A stretch of 64,000 nucleotides of DNA from Akkermansia sp. GTDB taxonomy: Bacteria > Verrucomicrobiota > Verrucomicrobiia > Verrucomicrobiales > Akkermansiaceae. The DNA is taken from assembly GCA_017471985.1 (NCBI GenBank), contig JAFURE010000019.1, positions 22,367-86,366 on the forward strand, written 5' to 3'. Below, piece by piece: positions 54,550 to 63,600 of the stretch. Both the position numbers and the translations under genes were made by a program. Each line of letters starts with the position of its first letter. Position 1 is the first letter of the stretch. The notes under the pieces were generated by a model that saw only the letters and a list, made by a program, of their open reading frames with translations, made no database searches and was not told the origin of the DNA.

Positions 54550-55497
54550 ATGGATATATACTGGATTAAAGATAAACAGCGCCGTGGTCCGGCAACCGTG
54601 CCGGACATCATTGCGCTGGTGCAAATGGGCGAGCTTACCCCCGATACAAAGGGTTGGCACGCAGGTTGCGATAGCTGGGTCCCCCTCAAAGAGCTGCCTG
54701 CTCTGGTTGATTTTCTGGGTGAATTAAAGGATAAAAGCAAAAATCCCGAGCCGGAGTCTCCCAACCTCCCCCCCTTACCTCCCCAGGTTACAGAAACGCC
54801 TCAATCGGCACCGACAGCACAGACTCCCAGTATTGACATCACGATTGCCGGGGTGCCGAAGAATGGCATAACCGGGCCGGTCACCCTGCCGCCCCCCTGG
54901 GCCAGACTGGCAGCCAGATTGGTAGACAGCAGCTTGTATGCAGCCATCGCCATGGGGTTATTGAGCCTGACCGGCATCAGCTATGGCGACATTATCATGC
55001 CCCTATTCTGGTTGCCGATGATTTTTCTGGAAGCCCTCATGCTCTGGCGCAAAGGCACTACCCCCGGCAAGGCTATCATGGGCATAACCGTGAGCACCAT
55101 CGGTACCGGGCAGCGCATGCGTTTCAGCAGAGCTTTCTTCCGCAGCCTCTCTGTCAATCTTATCGGCATGGGCTGTTATCTGTTCCCCATCTGCATGGTG
55201 ACAATGTGTATTTCCTATTTCATGCTTACCCGACGAGGTATGACCATGTGGGATGCCCAGAGCATGACCCTGCCCATTCAGCTGCGCAAGACAGGAGTTC
55301 TGCACTACATCATGTCCGCCATCCTCATCTACGTCATGATGCAGGTAACGGCTTTCTCCCTGCTGCGGATTCCCGGGGCACTCGAAACGGTGGAGCAGAT
55401 TTCCCCCGATACTGCGCGCCAGTTGCGCCAGGTCATGCCGAACTTACCCGACAGCACATCTGCCGACAAAACAACCACACCGCAACCGCTCCAGTAA
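54550..55497 (+). CDS. GYF_2-RDD membrane protein
   Basis: A 315-residue protein. A GYF_2-like domain is at residues 1-55 (YWIKDKQRRGPATVPDIIAL then WVPLKELPALVDF). A Pro/Thr/Ser-rich linker (~62-110) comes next. An RDD domain follows (PPPWARLAARLVDSSLYAAIA near 118, then WRKGTTPGKAIMGI near 165) with about four membrane helices. The combination is common in PVC and Bacteroidetes genomes, with unknown function. RDD proteins are sometimes linked to ion or polar lipid transport. It may be co-transcribed with the LolC-like permease. Confidence 0.85.
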   Translation: MDIYWIKDKQRRGPATVPDIIALVQMGELTPDTKGWHAGCDSWVPLKELPALVDFLGELKDKSKNPEPESPNLPPLPPQVTETPQSAPTAQTPSIDITIAGVPKNGITGPVTLPPPWARLAARLVDSSLYAAIAMGLLSLTGISYGDIIMPLFWLPMIFLEALMLWRKGTTPGKAIMGITVSTIGTGQRMRFSRAFFRSLSVNLIGMGCYLFPICMVTMCISYFMLTRRGMTMWDAQSMTLPIQLRKTGVLHYIMSAILIYVMMQVTAFSLLRIPGALETVEQISPDTARQLRQVMPNLPDSTSADKTTTPQPLQ

Positions 55498-55533
55498 AAT
55501 CGCGAGAAAAGCACATACTGCAACACATTTTGC

Positions 55534-55562
55534 TTTTCTAACGGGTACAAATGGCGTATAAT
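55534..55562 (+). promoter_or_regulatory. argG promoter
   Basis: Perfect TATAAT at 55557-55562 with a weak TTTTCT (55534-55539) 17 nt upstream. The leader of ~32 nt contains GCACGCGTGC and GCGGTAAACCGC hairpins. argG is the rare gene here with a clear 5' leader. Confidence 0.5.
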
Positions 55563-55600
55563 GCACGCGTGCGCGGTAAACCGCCGTGTACCCTGTTAAC

Positions 55601-56887
<1,287 letters not shown>

Positions 56888-56898
56888 GACTTCAACAA

Positions 56899-56935
56899 AA
56901 GCCCTCGCTGTGTTCTGCATAAGCGAGGGCTTATT
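56899..56935 (+). terminator. argG terminator
   Basis: Perfect 11-bp stem AAGCCCTCGCT (56899-56909) with AGCGAGGGCTT (56922-56932). The U tract is short (TTATT), so efficiency is uncertain. It ends 6 nt before the glycosyltransferase start. Confidence 0.7.
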
Positions 56936-56941
56936 CATACT

Positions 56942-58069
56942 ATGGGCCGAACTAAGGTAGCCATTTTAAGTACATTTCCCGCATGGACGGTAGATGAGTC
57001 CATCCCTGCCTCGCGCGCGCACTATGCGGTGTGGCTTCTTCCACTATATGAACGATTCGGGCAACAAGATCAATGGGAGATTCACTGGATCTGTTCGGCT
57101 GATTCTGTAGTTGAGCCCAAATATATTCAAAGAAACAATCAACATTTTCACATTCTACCAAAAAAATCGCTTACAGTCGGTCTGTTTACTGCATATATTC
57201 GGGAAAGACTCAGTGTAAATAAAATACTCAGGGAAATACAACCGGATATTGTTCATTCCTGGGGCACTGAGTGTTTTTATGGTCTTTGCGGCATGGACTA
57301 CAAGGGGGCCATATGGCTGCATACAGTACAAGGTCTCCTCAAGGCATATATGAAAAGAGGGGAAATATCGTGGTTTCATAAAGTTCACAGCATTTATGAA
57401 CCGGGCGTTTTGAAATCAGCAAAGCACCTGACAACAGAATCAGAATGGGCAGCAGACTGTGTGAGAGAAACGGCACCTGAGGCACATCCGATCATATGGG
57501 ATTATGCAGTAGAAAATCGTTTTTTCACCACAAAACGCAATCTCTCAGACGAACCCACATGTTTATACTGTGGCAGCAGCGCAGAAATAAAAAACTTAGA
57601 TACACTCATCAGAGTATTCTCAGCCCCTGAACTTTCACATGTAAAACTTATTCTTGCCGGTCCTGACCACAAAGAGAGCTTTCCACCCAACATTATAGGA
57701 CTGGGACGTCAGCCACGGGAGAAAGTTGCAGAGCTGCTGGCAGAAACATGGTGTCTGGTGCATCCCAGTAAGGCCGACACGGGTCCCACAGCACTAAAGG
57801 AAGCCAGAGTTATGGGCGTACCTGTCATTGCCACTACCTCCTGCGGAGCAAAGCGATATATTAAGGAAGGAAAGTCCGGGTATATCGTCAGTCCCAATGA
57901 TGAACAGGCATACATCAAAGCCATATTGAAAATTACGGTCGACAAAGCAACAGTACTAGCATTTGGTCGTCATGAACAGGCCGAAACAAGAAATCTGTTA
58001 TCAGCAGAGGCCATGTATGATGGTCTGATTGATATATATTCCAATTTGCTTGCTTCAACAGGGAATTGA
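56942..58069 (+). CDS. GT4-type glycosyltransferase
   Basis: A 375-residue GT-B glycosyltransferase of the family 4 type. The N-terminal half is Rossmann-like (ILSTFPAWTVDES near 9; HSWGTECFYGLCG near 103). The C-terminal half carries the sugar-nucleotide part: CLYCGSSAEIKNLDTLIRVF near 200-220, VHPSKADTGPTALKEARVMGVPVIATT near 278-304. The latter is the E-x7-E-like segment. It would add a sugar to an envelope glycan or glycoprotein; the acceptor is unknown. Composition looks clearly more AT-rich than argG, and codons such as ATA and AAA are more frequent, which could reflect transfer. It has no promoter apart from argG read-through. Confidence 0.85.
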   Translation: MGRTKVAILSTFPAWTVDESIPASRAHYAVWLLPLYERFGQQDQWEIHWICSADSVVEPKYIQRNNQHFHILPKKSLTVGLFTAYIRERLSVNKILREIQPDIVHSWGTECFYGLCGMDYKGAIWLHTVQGLLKAYMKRGEISWFHKVHSIYEPGVLKSAKHLTTESEWAADCVRETAPEAHPIIWDYAVENRFFTTKRNLSDEPTCLYCGSSAEIKNLDTLIRVFSAPELSHVKLILAGPDHKESFPPNIIGLGRQPREKVAELLAETWCLVHPSKADTGPTALKEARVMGVPVIATTSCGAKRYIKEGKSGYIVSPNDEQAYIKAILKITVDKATVLAFGRHEQAETRNLLSAEAMYDGLIDIYSNLLASTGN

Positions 58070-59023
58070 TTATTTATTTTTGATCCTATCCGCAACAGAG
58101 AAAATTGCCGCTATCAGAGTACCCGATATCGAGTGCCATACGCATGAAATTGCCGCAGCAATGGCAGCCTCGGGCAGCAGCGGGAAGTGACGCCCCGCCA
58201 GTACTGTGGCCAAACCGGCATTCTGCATGCCTACCTCAATGGACAATGTGCGCCGCTTGGCCTTGTTCATGCGCGTCAGCACACCCGTGAAATAGCCCAG
58301 CAGATACCCCAGGCCATTGTGCAGGAAAATACACAGGAAAATCAGCGCCCCGCTTTCAAAGAACTTGCTGCCGTGAGCCGATGTCACACCGCCCACAATA
58401 CAGGCCAGTCCCAGTACGGCCAACCCGGGCATGAGCGCACAAGCAGTGCTGAACCCTCTGCATTTACCGAAAAGACGGTTACATAAAGTACCCACACCTA
58501 CCGGCAGTAGAGTAACAAGCAAAATACTGCGGAACAACCCCACGGCATCCACCTCAATACTCTCACCAACCAGCCAGAGCACAAGCAGCGGGGTCATCAA
58601 CGGGGCCAGCAGAGTGGACGCCGTGGTCATTCCCACAGAGTAGGCCACATCCCCCTTACAGAGCAGGCTCATGATATTACTCGACACCCCGCCGGGGCTG
58701 CACCCCACCAATATAAGCCCGGCTGCAATCCCCTTCGGCAAATGGAAGAAATACACAAGAGCAAAGGCAAGCAGCGGCATGATGGTGTACTGAGCAACCG
58801 ACCCGATAAAAATATCGAGCGGGCGCTGTGCCAGAACCCGGAAATCAGCCGTTGTAAGGGTCATACCCATGGTGAGCATGATAAATCCCAATATGCAGGT
58901 CTGCACATCTCCCCGCACCCAATCAAACAAGCCGGGGAAAACAAAGGTAAGCGCCGCCACCGCTATGATAAACGGTGCCGTACGTGAAGAAAGCCAGGCC
59001 GAGGCTGCCAACAAAACCTGCAT
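58070..59023 (-). CDS. Bile acid:sodium symporter (BASS) family transporter
   Basis: A 317-residue membrane protein with about 9-10 helices. The family signature is TTADFRVLAQRPLDIFIGSVAQYTIMPL near 57-84, followed by GLILVGCSPGGVSSNIMSLLCKGDVAYSV near 102-130 and EVGMQNAGLATVLAGRHFP near 260. The GCSPGG and MQNAGLA sites are the Na+ and substrate regions of BASS proteins, which also carry pantoate, pyruvate and other organic anions. The substrate is open; bile acid is only one possibility, attractive for a gut bacterium. It abuts the glycosyltransferase stop (58069/58070) in a convergent layout. Confidence 0.9.
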   Translation of the reverse strand: MQVLLAASAWLSSRTAPFIIAVAALTFVFPGLFDWVRGDVQTCILGFIMLTMGMTLTTADFRVLAQRPLDIFIGSVAQYTIMPLLAFALVYFFHLPKGIAAGLILVGCSPGGVSSNIMSLLCKGDVAYSVGMTTASTLLAPLMTPLLVLWLVGESIEVDAVGLFRSILLVTLLPVGVGTLCNRLFGKCRGFSTACALMPGLAVLGLACIVGGVTSAHGSKFFESGALIFLCIFLHNGLGYLLGYFTGVLTRMNKAKRRTLSIEVGMQNAGLATVLAGRHFPLLPEAAIAAAISCVWHSISGTLIAAIFSVADRIKNK

Positions 59024-59032
59024 ATTCGTGAG

Positions 59033-59065
59033 AGCAAAAGGCCCGACCGCACATGTGGTCGGGCC
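59033..59065 (-). terminator. Terminator after the MenC-like gene
   Basis: Stem GGCCCGACC (59040-59048) with GGTCGGGCC (59057-59065), followed on the minus strand by CTTTTGC. It lies between the MenC-like stop and the BASS start, so the BASS gene may rely on read-through or an unseen promoter. Confidence 0.65.
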
Positions 59066-59088
59066 CGGTGATAAAAATCAGCGCAGCA

Positions 59089-60030
59089 TCACAGCTTCTT
59101 CCACGGCAGCGACTTCAGCAGGGAGTCGAAGCCCAGACCGGTTCCCTTGGGAGCATGGAACTCAGGTGTCACATCCATACCCAGCTCTTCCGAGAAGGGA
59201 TTGGGACGGAACACATGCTGCGTAACAAGCCCGCACAGGGGCACCTCCTCTGCCGGCTTGCCGGTGTAGAACTTGGCAGCATTGTATGCAGCCCAGCACT
59301 GACCGAGCGGGTGGTCGAGGTAGGTTGTGAACACGGGCAGACCACTGTTGCTGTGGTGGCGGGCCGGCTTCACAAGGCGCATCATCGGCTTGCTGGTACG
59401 GGCGGGAATGGCACTCTCCTGCAGCGGGGTATCGTAGCCCAGCGGCATACCGACATCCTGCAGAGCCTGCCAGGTCTCCACATCATAGTAGCAGGGGTCC
59501 TCCACAAAGTCTATGCGCTCCTTCATGGCATCGGAAAGCATGTCCCAGAACTTCAGGGCGGCATCCAGTGACAGAGTGCAGTTGAAGTCCACACGCCACT
59601 TCCAATCGGGCACCATCGAGGCCAGGTTGGTCAGGCGCTCCACCGTTGCGGCCAGCTTGGGAACAACCTTAATCTTACCCACACGAAAACCACGCTGGTG
59701 CAGATTGTACACCTGAGCGGGAGTGGCACTCACGGTGAGAGTGGCATGGCTGCGGGGAATAGTCAGACCTTCAAACAGACTCACGCCATTGGCACGGGCC
59801 TCGCCATCGAGCTCAATGCACTTCAGCGCACGCTCGCCAAGGCGCAGCGGGGTACCGTCACGCAGGGCGTCCAGCTCATACTCAAGCGGGGAATCCCCCA
59901 ACTCGGGCCAGGACTGCAGGCAGGCATAACCGCCGTTATCACCGCGCAGAAGCACGCCCTCACGCGGCTGGGCGGCAGCACGAGCGCTCAGAGCGCCCAC
60001 GGGATAAAGTGTGTAAGGAGTATAGTGCAT
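59089..60030 (-). CDS. Enolase-superfamily enzyme, o-succinylbenzoate synthase (MenC)-like
   Basis: A 313-residue protein of the muconate-lactonizing/enolase superfamily. The MenC-type catalytic set can be traced: KxK in FRVGKIKVVPK near 120-126, the metal ligands Asp in WRVDFNCTLSLDAAL near 152, Glu in IDFVEDPCYYD near 178, Asp in LGYDTPLQE near 200, and a late lysine in MMRLVKPAR near 218. This points to o-succinylbenzoate synthase (menaquinone synthesis), but the N-terminal lid is unusual and dipeptide epimerases or other MLE enzymes cannot be excluded. No other men genes are in the window. The gene is alone on the minus strand with a strong near-leaderless promoter. Confidence 0.65.
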   Translation of the reverse strand: MHYTPYTLYPVGALSARAAAQPREGVLLRGDNGGYACLQSWPELGDSPLEYELDALRDGTPLRLGERALKCIELDGEARANGVSLFEGLTIPRSHATLTVSATPAQVYNLHQRGFRVGKIKVVPKLAATVERLTNLASMVPDWKWRVDFNCTLSLDAALKFWDMLSDAMKERIDFVEDPCYYDVETWQALQDVGMPLGYDTPLQESAIPARTSKPMMRLVKPARHHSNSGLPVFTTYLDHPLGQCWAAYNAAKFYTGKPAEEVPLCGLVTQHVFRPNPFSEELGMDVTPEFHAPKGTGLGFDSLLKSLPWKKL

Positions 60031-60035
60031 ACGGC

Positions 60036-60064
60036 ATTCTACTCCATCGTAGAGCCTTTGTCAC
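60036..60064 (-). promoter_or_regulatory. Leaderless-type promoter of the MenC-like gene
   Basis: Minus strand GTGACA (60064-60059), 17-nt spacer, TAGAAT (60041-60036), only 5 nt before the ATG at 60030. Confidence 0.7.
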
Positions 60065-60319
60065 GCCCATTCTGCGTATTCTCGCTTTTTTGAGGGCAAA
60101 AATGGGGCAGAATGACGCTTTCGAACAACCAATCTGCATCCCCCCTCGCCCCTCCGTATCTCTCCGACTCACCCCACCAACGCCGGAAAGCCTCGATAGG
60201 TTGCTCCATAGGCAGGTTCTCGGCAGCAGCAATCCCGGTTCTGTATAACGATACCGCCCGTCTACATACACGCGTAGCAGATCCACAGATTACAGACCTA
60301 CAACCTACCGATAAAAAGG

Positions 60320-60348
60320 TTGACTAAAACACTTCAGAGACTTACAAT
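60320..60348 (+). promoter_or_regulatory. Orphan promoter in the intergenic region
   Basis: TTGACT (60320-60325), 17-nt spacer, TACAAT (60343-60348). It has no ORF downstream on this strand; the terminator follows about 55 nt later. Confidence 0.65.
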
Positions 60349-60354
60349 AATCTC

Positions 60355-60438
60355 GTCAAGTTGACATCTTCACGAAAGATTTTCTTTCTGAATTTGACAG
60401 TCCCCCTGATAGGCTTAGACTTATCGGGGAGATTTTTT
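60355..60438 (+). ncRNA. Candidate small RNA (~84 nt)
   Basis: An intergenic segment bounded by a near-consensus promoter and an intrinsic terminator, with no start codon-led reading frame of note. The 5' half is single-stranded, U/A-rich (TTTTCTTTCTG), as in trans-acting sRNAs, and the 3' half is the terminator hairpin. It resembles no known conserved RNA that I can recognise. The alternative is that the elements are chance or belong to a short peptide gene. Confidence 0.5.
60402..60438 (+). terminator. Intrinsic terminator of the candidate small RNA
   Basis: Stem CCCC-GATA with TATC-GGGG (60402-60410 and 60422-60429, one bulged T), followed by TTTTTT at 60433-60438. Confidence 0.7.
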
Positions 60439-60440
60439 GA

Positions 60441-60475
60441 AAACTAAAAGGAGTAGTAGCAATCTCTACTACTCC
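60441..60475 (-). terminator. Terminator candidate for the autotransporter transcript
   Basis: Perfect 10-bp stem GGAGTAGTAG (60450-60459) with CTACTACTCC (60466-60475), followed on the minus strand by CTTTTAGTTTTC. It is 188 nt past the autotransporter stop. Confidence 0.65.
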
Positions 60476-60620
60476 CTTATGATTTTACGAGTATATCCCA
60501 TGTTCTTTTCAACCCCTACGCCCACCCTCCGGCGTTTGCAGGCAAGATCCCGCCCGGCCGGGGAAAAAGGTCAATAAGCCTACCTGTCGCGCAGAGAGAA
60601 ATAGATAGCTCGAGACGCCT

Positions 60621-60650
60621 GCGAGATTGCGGCATGCGCCGCAATCTCGC
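60621..60650. repeat. 30-nt near-perfect palindrome just after the autotransporter stop
   Basis: A perfect 13-bp stem (60621-60633 with 60638-60650) and a 4-nt ATGC loop. It lies 12 nt past the stop codon, with no U tract. It could be a stabilising 3' mRNA hairpin or a Rho-type or REP-like element. Confidence 0.7.
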
Positions 60651-60662
60651 CGATTTCCGACA

Positions 60663-63600
60663 TCAGAATGCATACTGCACGCCCACATTGGCGTTCCATT
60701 CATTCGAATCGCCGCGCAGGATGGCTTCGCCGCCCATGTTCACCGCAGCAGTCTCGCTGATGGGCAGGTGGAGGGTAGCGCCCAGGTTGTAGCCCCAGCG
60801 GTCGCGGTCGGCGCCACTCTGCGTGAAGCCATGCTTACGAGCACCGGCAAAGCGCATGTTCATATCGCAGCCCGTATCACCCAGACTTGCAGTCACACCG
60901 GCCTGCAGAGTAAAGTTCGCACTCGGGAGGGCGAAACCACCAAAGCTCTGCACGTAGCGCAGGCCCAGCGTCACATCCGTAGCCCAGGCATCCTGTGCGT
61001 CTGTTTCCAGAGAAGCTGTACCGGCTCCCGTCTCGCGGAAACCATCGATACGGTTCCAGCTGCTCTCCACTGTACCGAACACCAGCAGGTAGCTGCTCGG
61101 CTCCAGTATGAACTCGTAGGCACTCTCGTGCATGAAGTTTACAGAGAAGCCATCCGCCTGCGCCTCTGTGCGCATACCCATCACACGGCGCTCCAGGTCG
61201 TAGTCGTGCGTACCGAAGCCCATGGAGAGCTTACCGCTGTAGCCGCCCCGGCGGGAGTCGTTGCTGCGGTAGGAGGTGTAGAAGTCCACGCGCACATCAT
61301 CGCTGTGTTGCTTCAGCGCGGCATCCGGCTGCAGGGTCGTGCGCCCGGCGGCTATAGAAACACCGCTGTTGAAGTGTATGCAGCCCTCCAGCTCCAGGGT
61401 GAAACGCCCGCCCGTCTCGGTGCGGTCGTATCCGCGCCCGTTTCCATCGGCATCCAACTCGCTGCGCTGGCTGTATAGCTCCAGAGCGGCGCGCAGGTGG
61501 TTACTGCCCACCAACTGCCAGCCGCGCCCCATGCCGCTGCGCAGGTTGCGCAGGTGAGCCAGATTACCATCCATCTGACTGCTCATCAGCACAGCATACT
61601 CGCTACCGCCAACGACATCCAGCAGCTCGCGCAGCTCAGCCTCGTTGCGCGTGCCGCTTATCAAATCAACCAGCTCACCCAGCTCGCCCTCCGGCTTCTC
61701 GCCCCCGGCCACGATATCCTTCACCGTATCGTAGACCTCCTGCTGGTTGCGGTTCAGGTCAGGACGGAAATCATCCGGCTTCCGGGCCTCCGCCAGCGAG
61801 AGCACACCCGTAGTGGCATCGAAGTTCAACACCAGCCCGGCGGCCGCTCCGCGCAGGGTCAGGCTCTCCTCCGTATAGCCACTGTTGCTGCTGAAGGAGG
61901 CCAGCTCCGTACCGGCCTCAGCCCCCTGCCAGCCCGCTACGTTCACGATGGTGGTGGTCCCGGAACCAAAGCTTACATGCCCCTCCACCGTCAGGTGCTC
62001 ATTGAGCGTCAGTTCACCACCTCCCAGTGTCAGCGCACCGCGATATACCGTGCCCCCCACACGAGCCGCGCGGCTGCGGGCAAATGCGGCCATACCCGCT
62101 CCCACCGTCAGGTTCTTGCCCTCGCTCAGCTCAAAGCCGTTCGCGAAGCCGGCATTCGCCCCACTCTGCAGCAGAATGTTGCTTGCTCCGTCCGCATGCG
62201 CAAGAGTGGCTTCCCCGCTCAGCAGCACGCGGTTCGCTACGGTGCAGGCACCCAAATCCAGCGTGCCGCCGTCATTCACCGCCACATCCTCACTGCCGAA
62301 AGCCGTGTTGCTGCCGGCCACCAGCGTGCCACCGTTCACCGTGGTGCCACCGCTGTAGCTGTTATCACCGCTCACGGTTATCGTGCCGCCGTTCACTTCC
62401 AGGGTCGTGTCGCCCTTCAGGAGTGCGGAAATCACGCTGCTGTAGTCACCGGTAGCCGTGCTCACCGCCGCATCCTCAACCGTACCGTTCAGTACTGCAT
62501 CATCGGTGTTATTGATGCTGCCGCCGGTGGCATTCACGGCCATGCTCCGGTCTACTTCCAGCGTACCGCTGTCCATGGTCACCCCGGCCAGCGTTTCCTG
62601 ATGCTGATTCGAAACATCCGCAATCTCACTCACCGCCGCAGAATCGCCACCTGTCAGGAAGAAGTGCGTGTAATCCACCGCACCACCTGCGCGGGCCACA
62701 CCATCCTCACCCAGCACCAGCTGCGTGCGGCTCAGGTAGTCCCTGTGGCTGATAGATACTCCATTATTCACTGTGGTACCGCCCTCCACAATCTGCACAC
62801 TGTACTCCACCCCGCGGGCAAAGCCACTCTCCGTCAGCGATACCTTCGTACCACTGAGCGCAAAGCGCCCCTCCTCCGTGCGGTTCAGCGTCAGTCCGCT
62901 GGCATCAAAGCAGCCGCTCAGCGTCAGCTTCCCGGTGTTCGCAATGCTGTCACTCAGCACCAGCGGAGCCGTACCTTCCACCGTTAGGCGGCTCTCGCCC
63001 GTGCTCACGATATCGCCGGTTCCCAGCGCGTTGGTATGCGTTACGGTCAACGCACCATCTGCCAAGGTGGTCACGCCGCTGTGCGTATTAGCCGCGCTCA
63101 TGCTCACCTCACCGGTGATGGTCACAGCCGTAATGCCGCTCAGAGTAGCCGCAATGCTGCCCTTCTCTGCCGTCAAACGGGCATCAGACACGCTGCCACT
63201 CAGCGTGGCATCGGACAGAATGATGCTGCCGCCTGTGGTGTTCACCATCGTGGTATCATTCACCGTCAGCAGACCACCATCCTGGCGCACCGTGGCGCCT
63301 GCGCCTTCGCCGGTGTGAATCATATTCGTGCTCACCTTGTCGCTGCCGGTCAGAAGATAGGTACTCCAATCGGTCTTACCCTCTGTACGGGCATAACCAT
63401 CCGCACCCAGGGTCAGGTCTATAGTACCATGCTTCACGGTCGCGCCGTTTATCGTCAGCTCGCCGCCGTTGATAAGCTGCACATAGCTGTCGCCATACTT
63501 CAGGAAACCGCTGTTGCCGCTATTGCCGGTCACGACATCAATGCGAGACTTCTCCGTTGTCACCAGACTCAGTTCATCGGCAATAAAGCTGCCGCTGATG

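Larger units (their letters stand above)
60065..60620. other. Long intergenic region without a credible gene
   Basis: About 555 nt with no ORF that looks like a protein. The left third is C/A-rich and shows nothing clear. The middle holds a promoter (60320-60348) and an intrinsic terminator (60402-60438) on the + strand. Next to it are a second hairpin (60450-60475) for the minus strand and a pyrimidine-rich stretch before the autotransporter end. It separates the MenC-like gene promoter from the autotransporter 3' end. Confidence 0.7.

Noticed and set aside
61497..62987. A 496-residue plus-strand ORF inside the autotransporter
   Set aside because: Low-complexity shadow of the repeated passenger; the barrel and repeats on the minus strand are clear.
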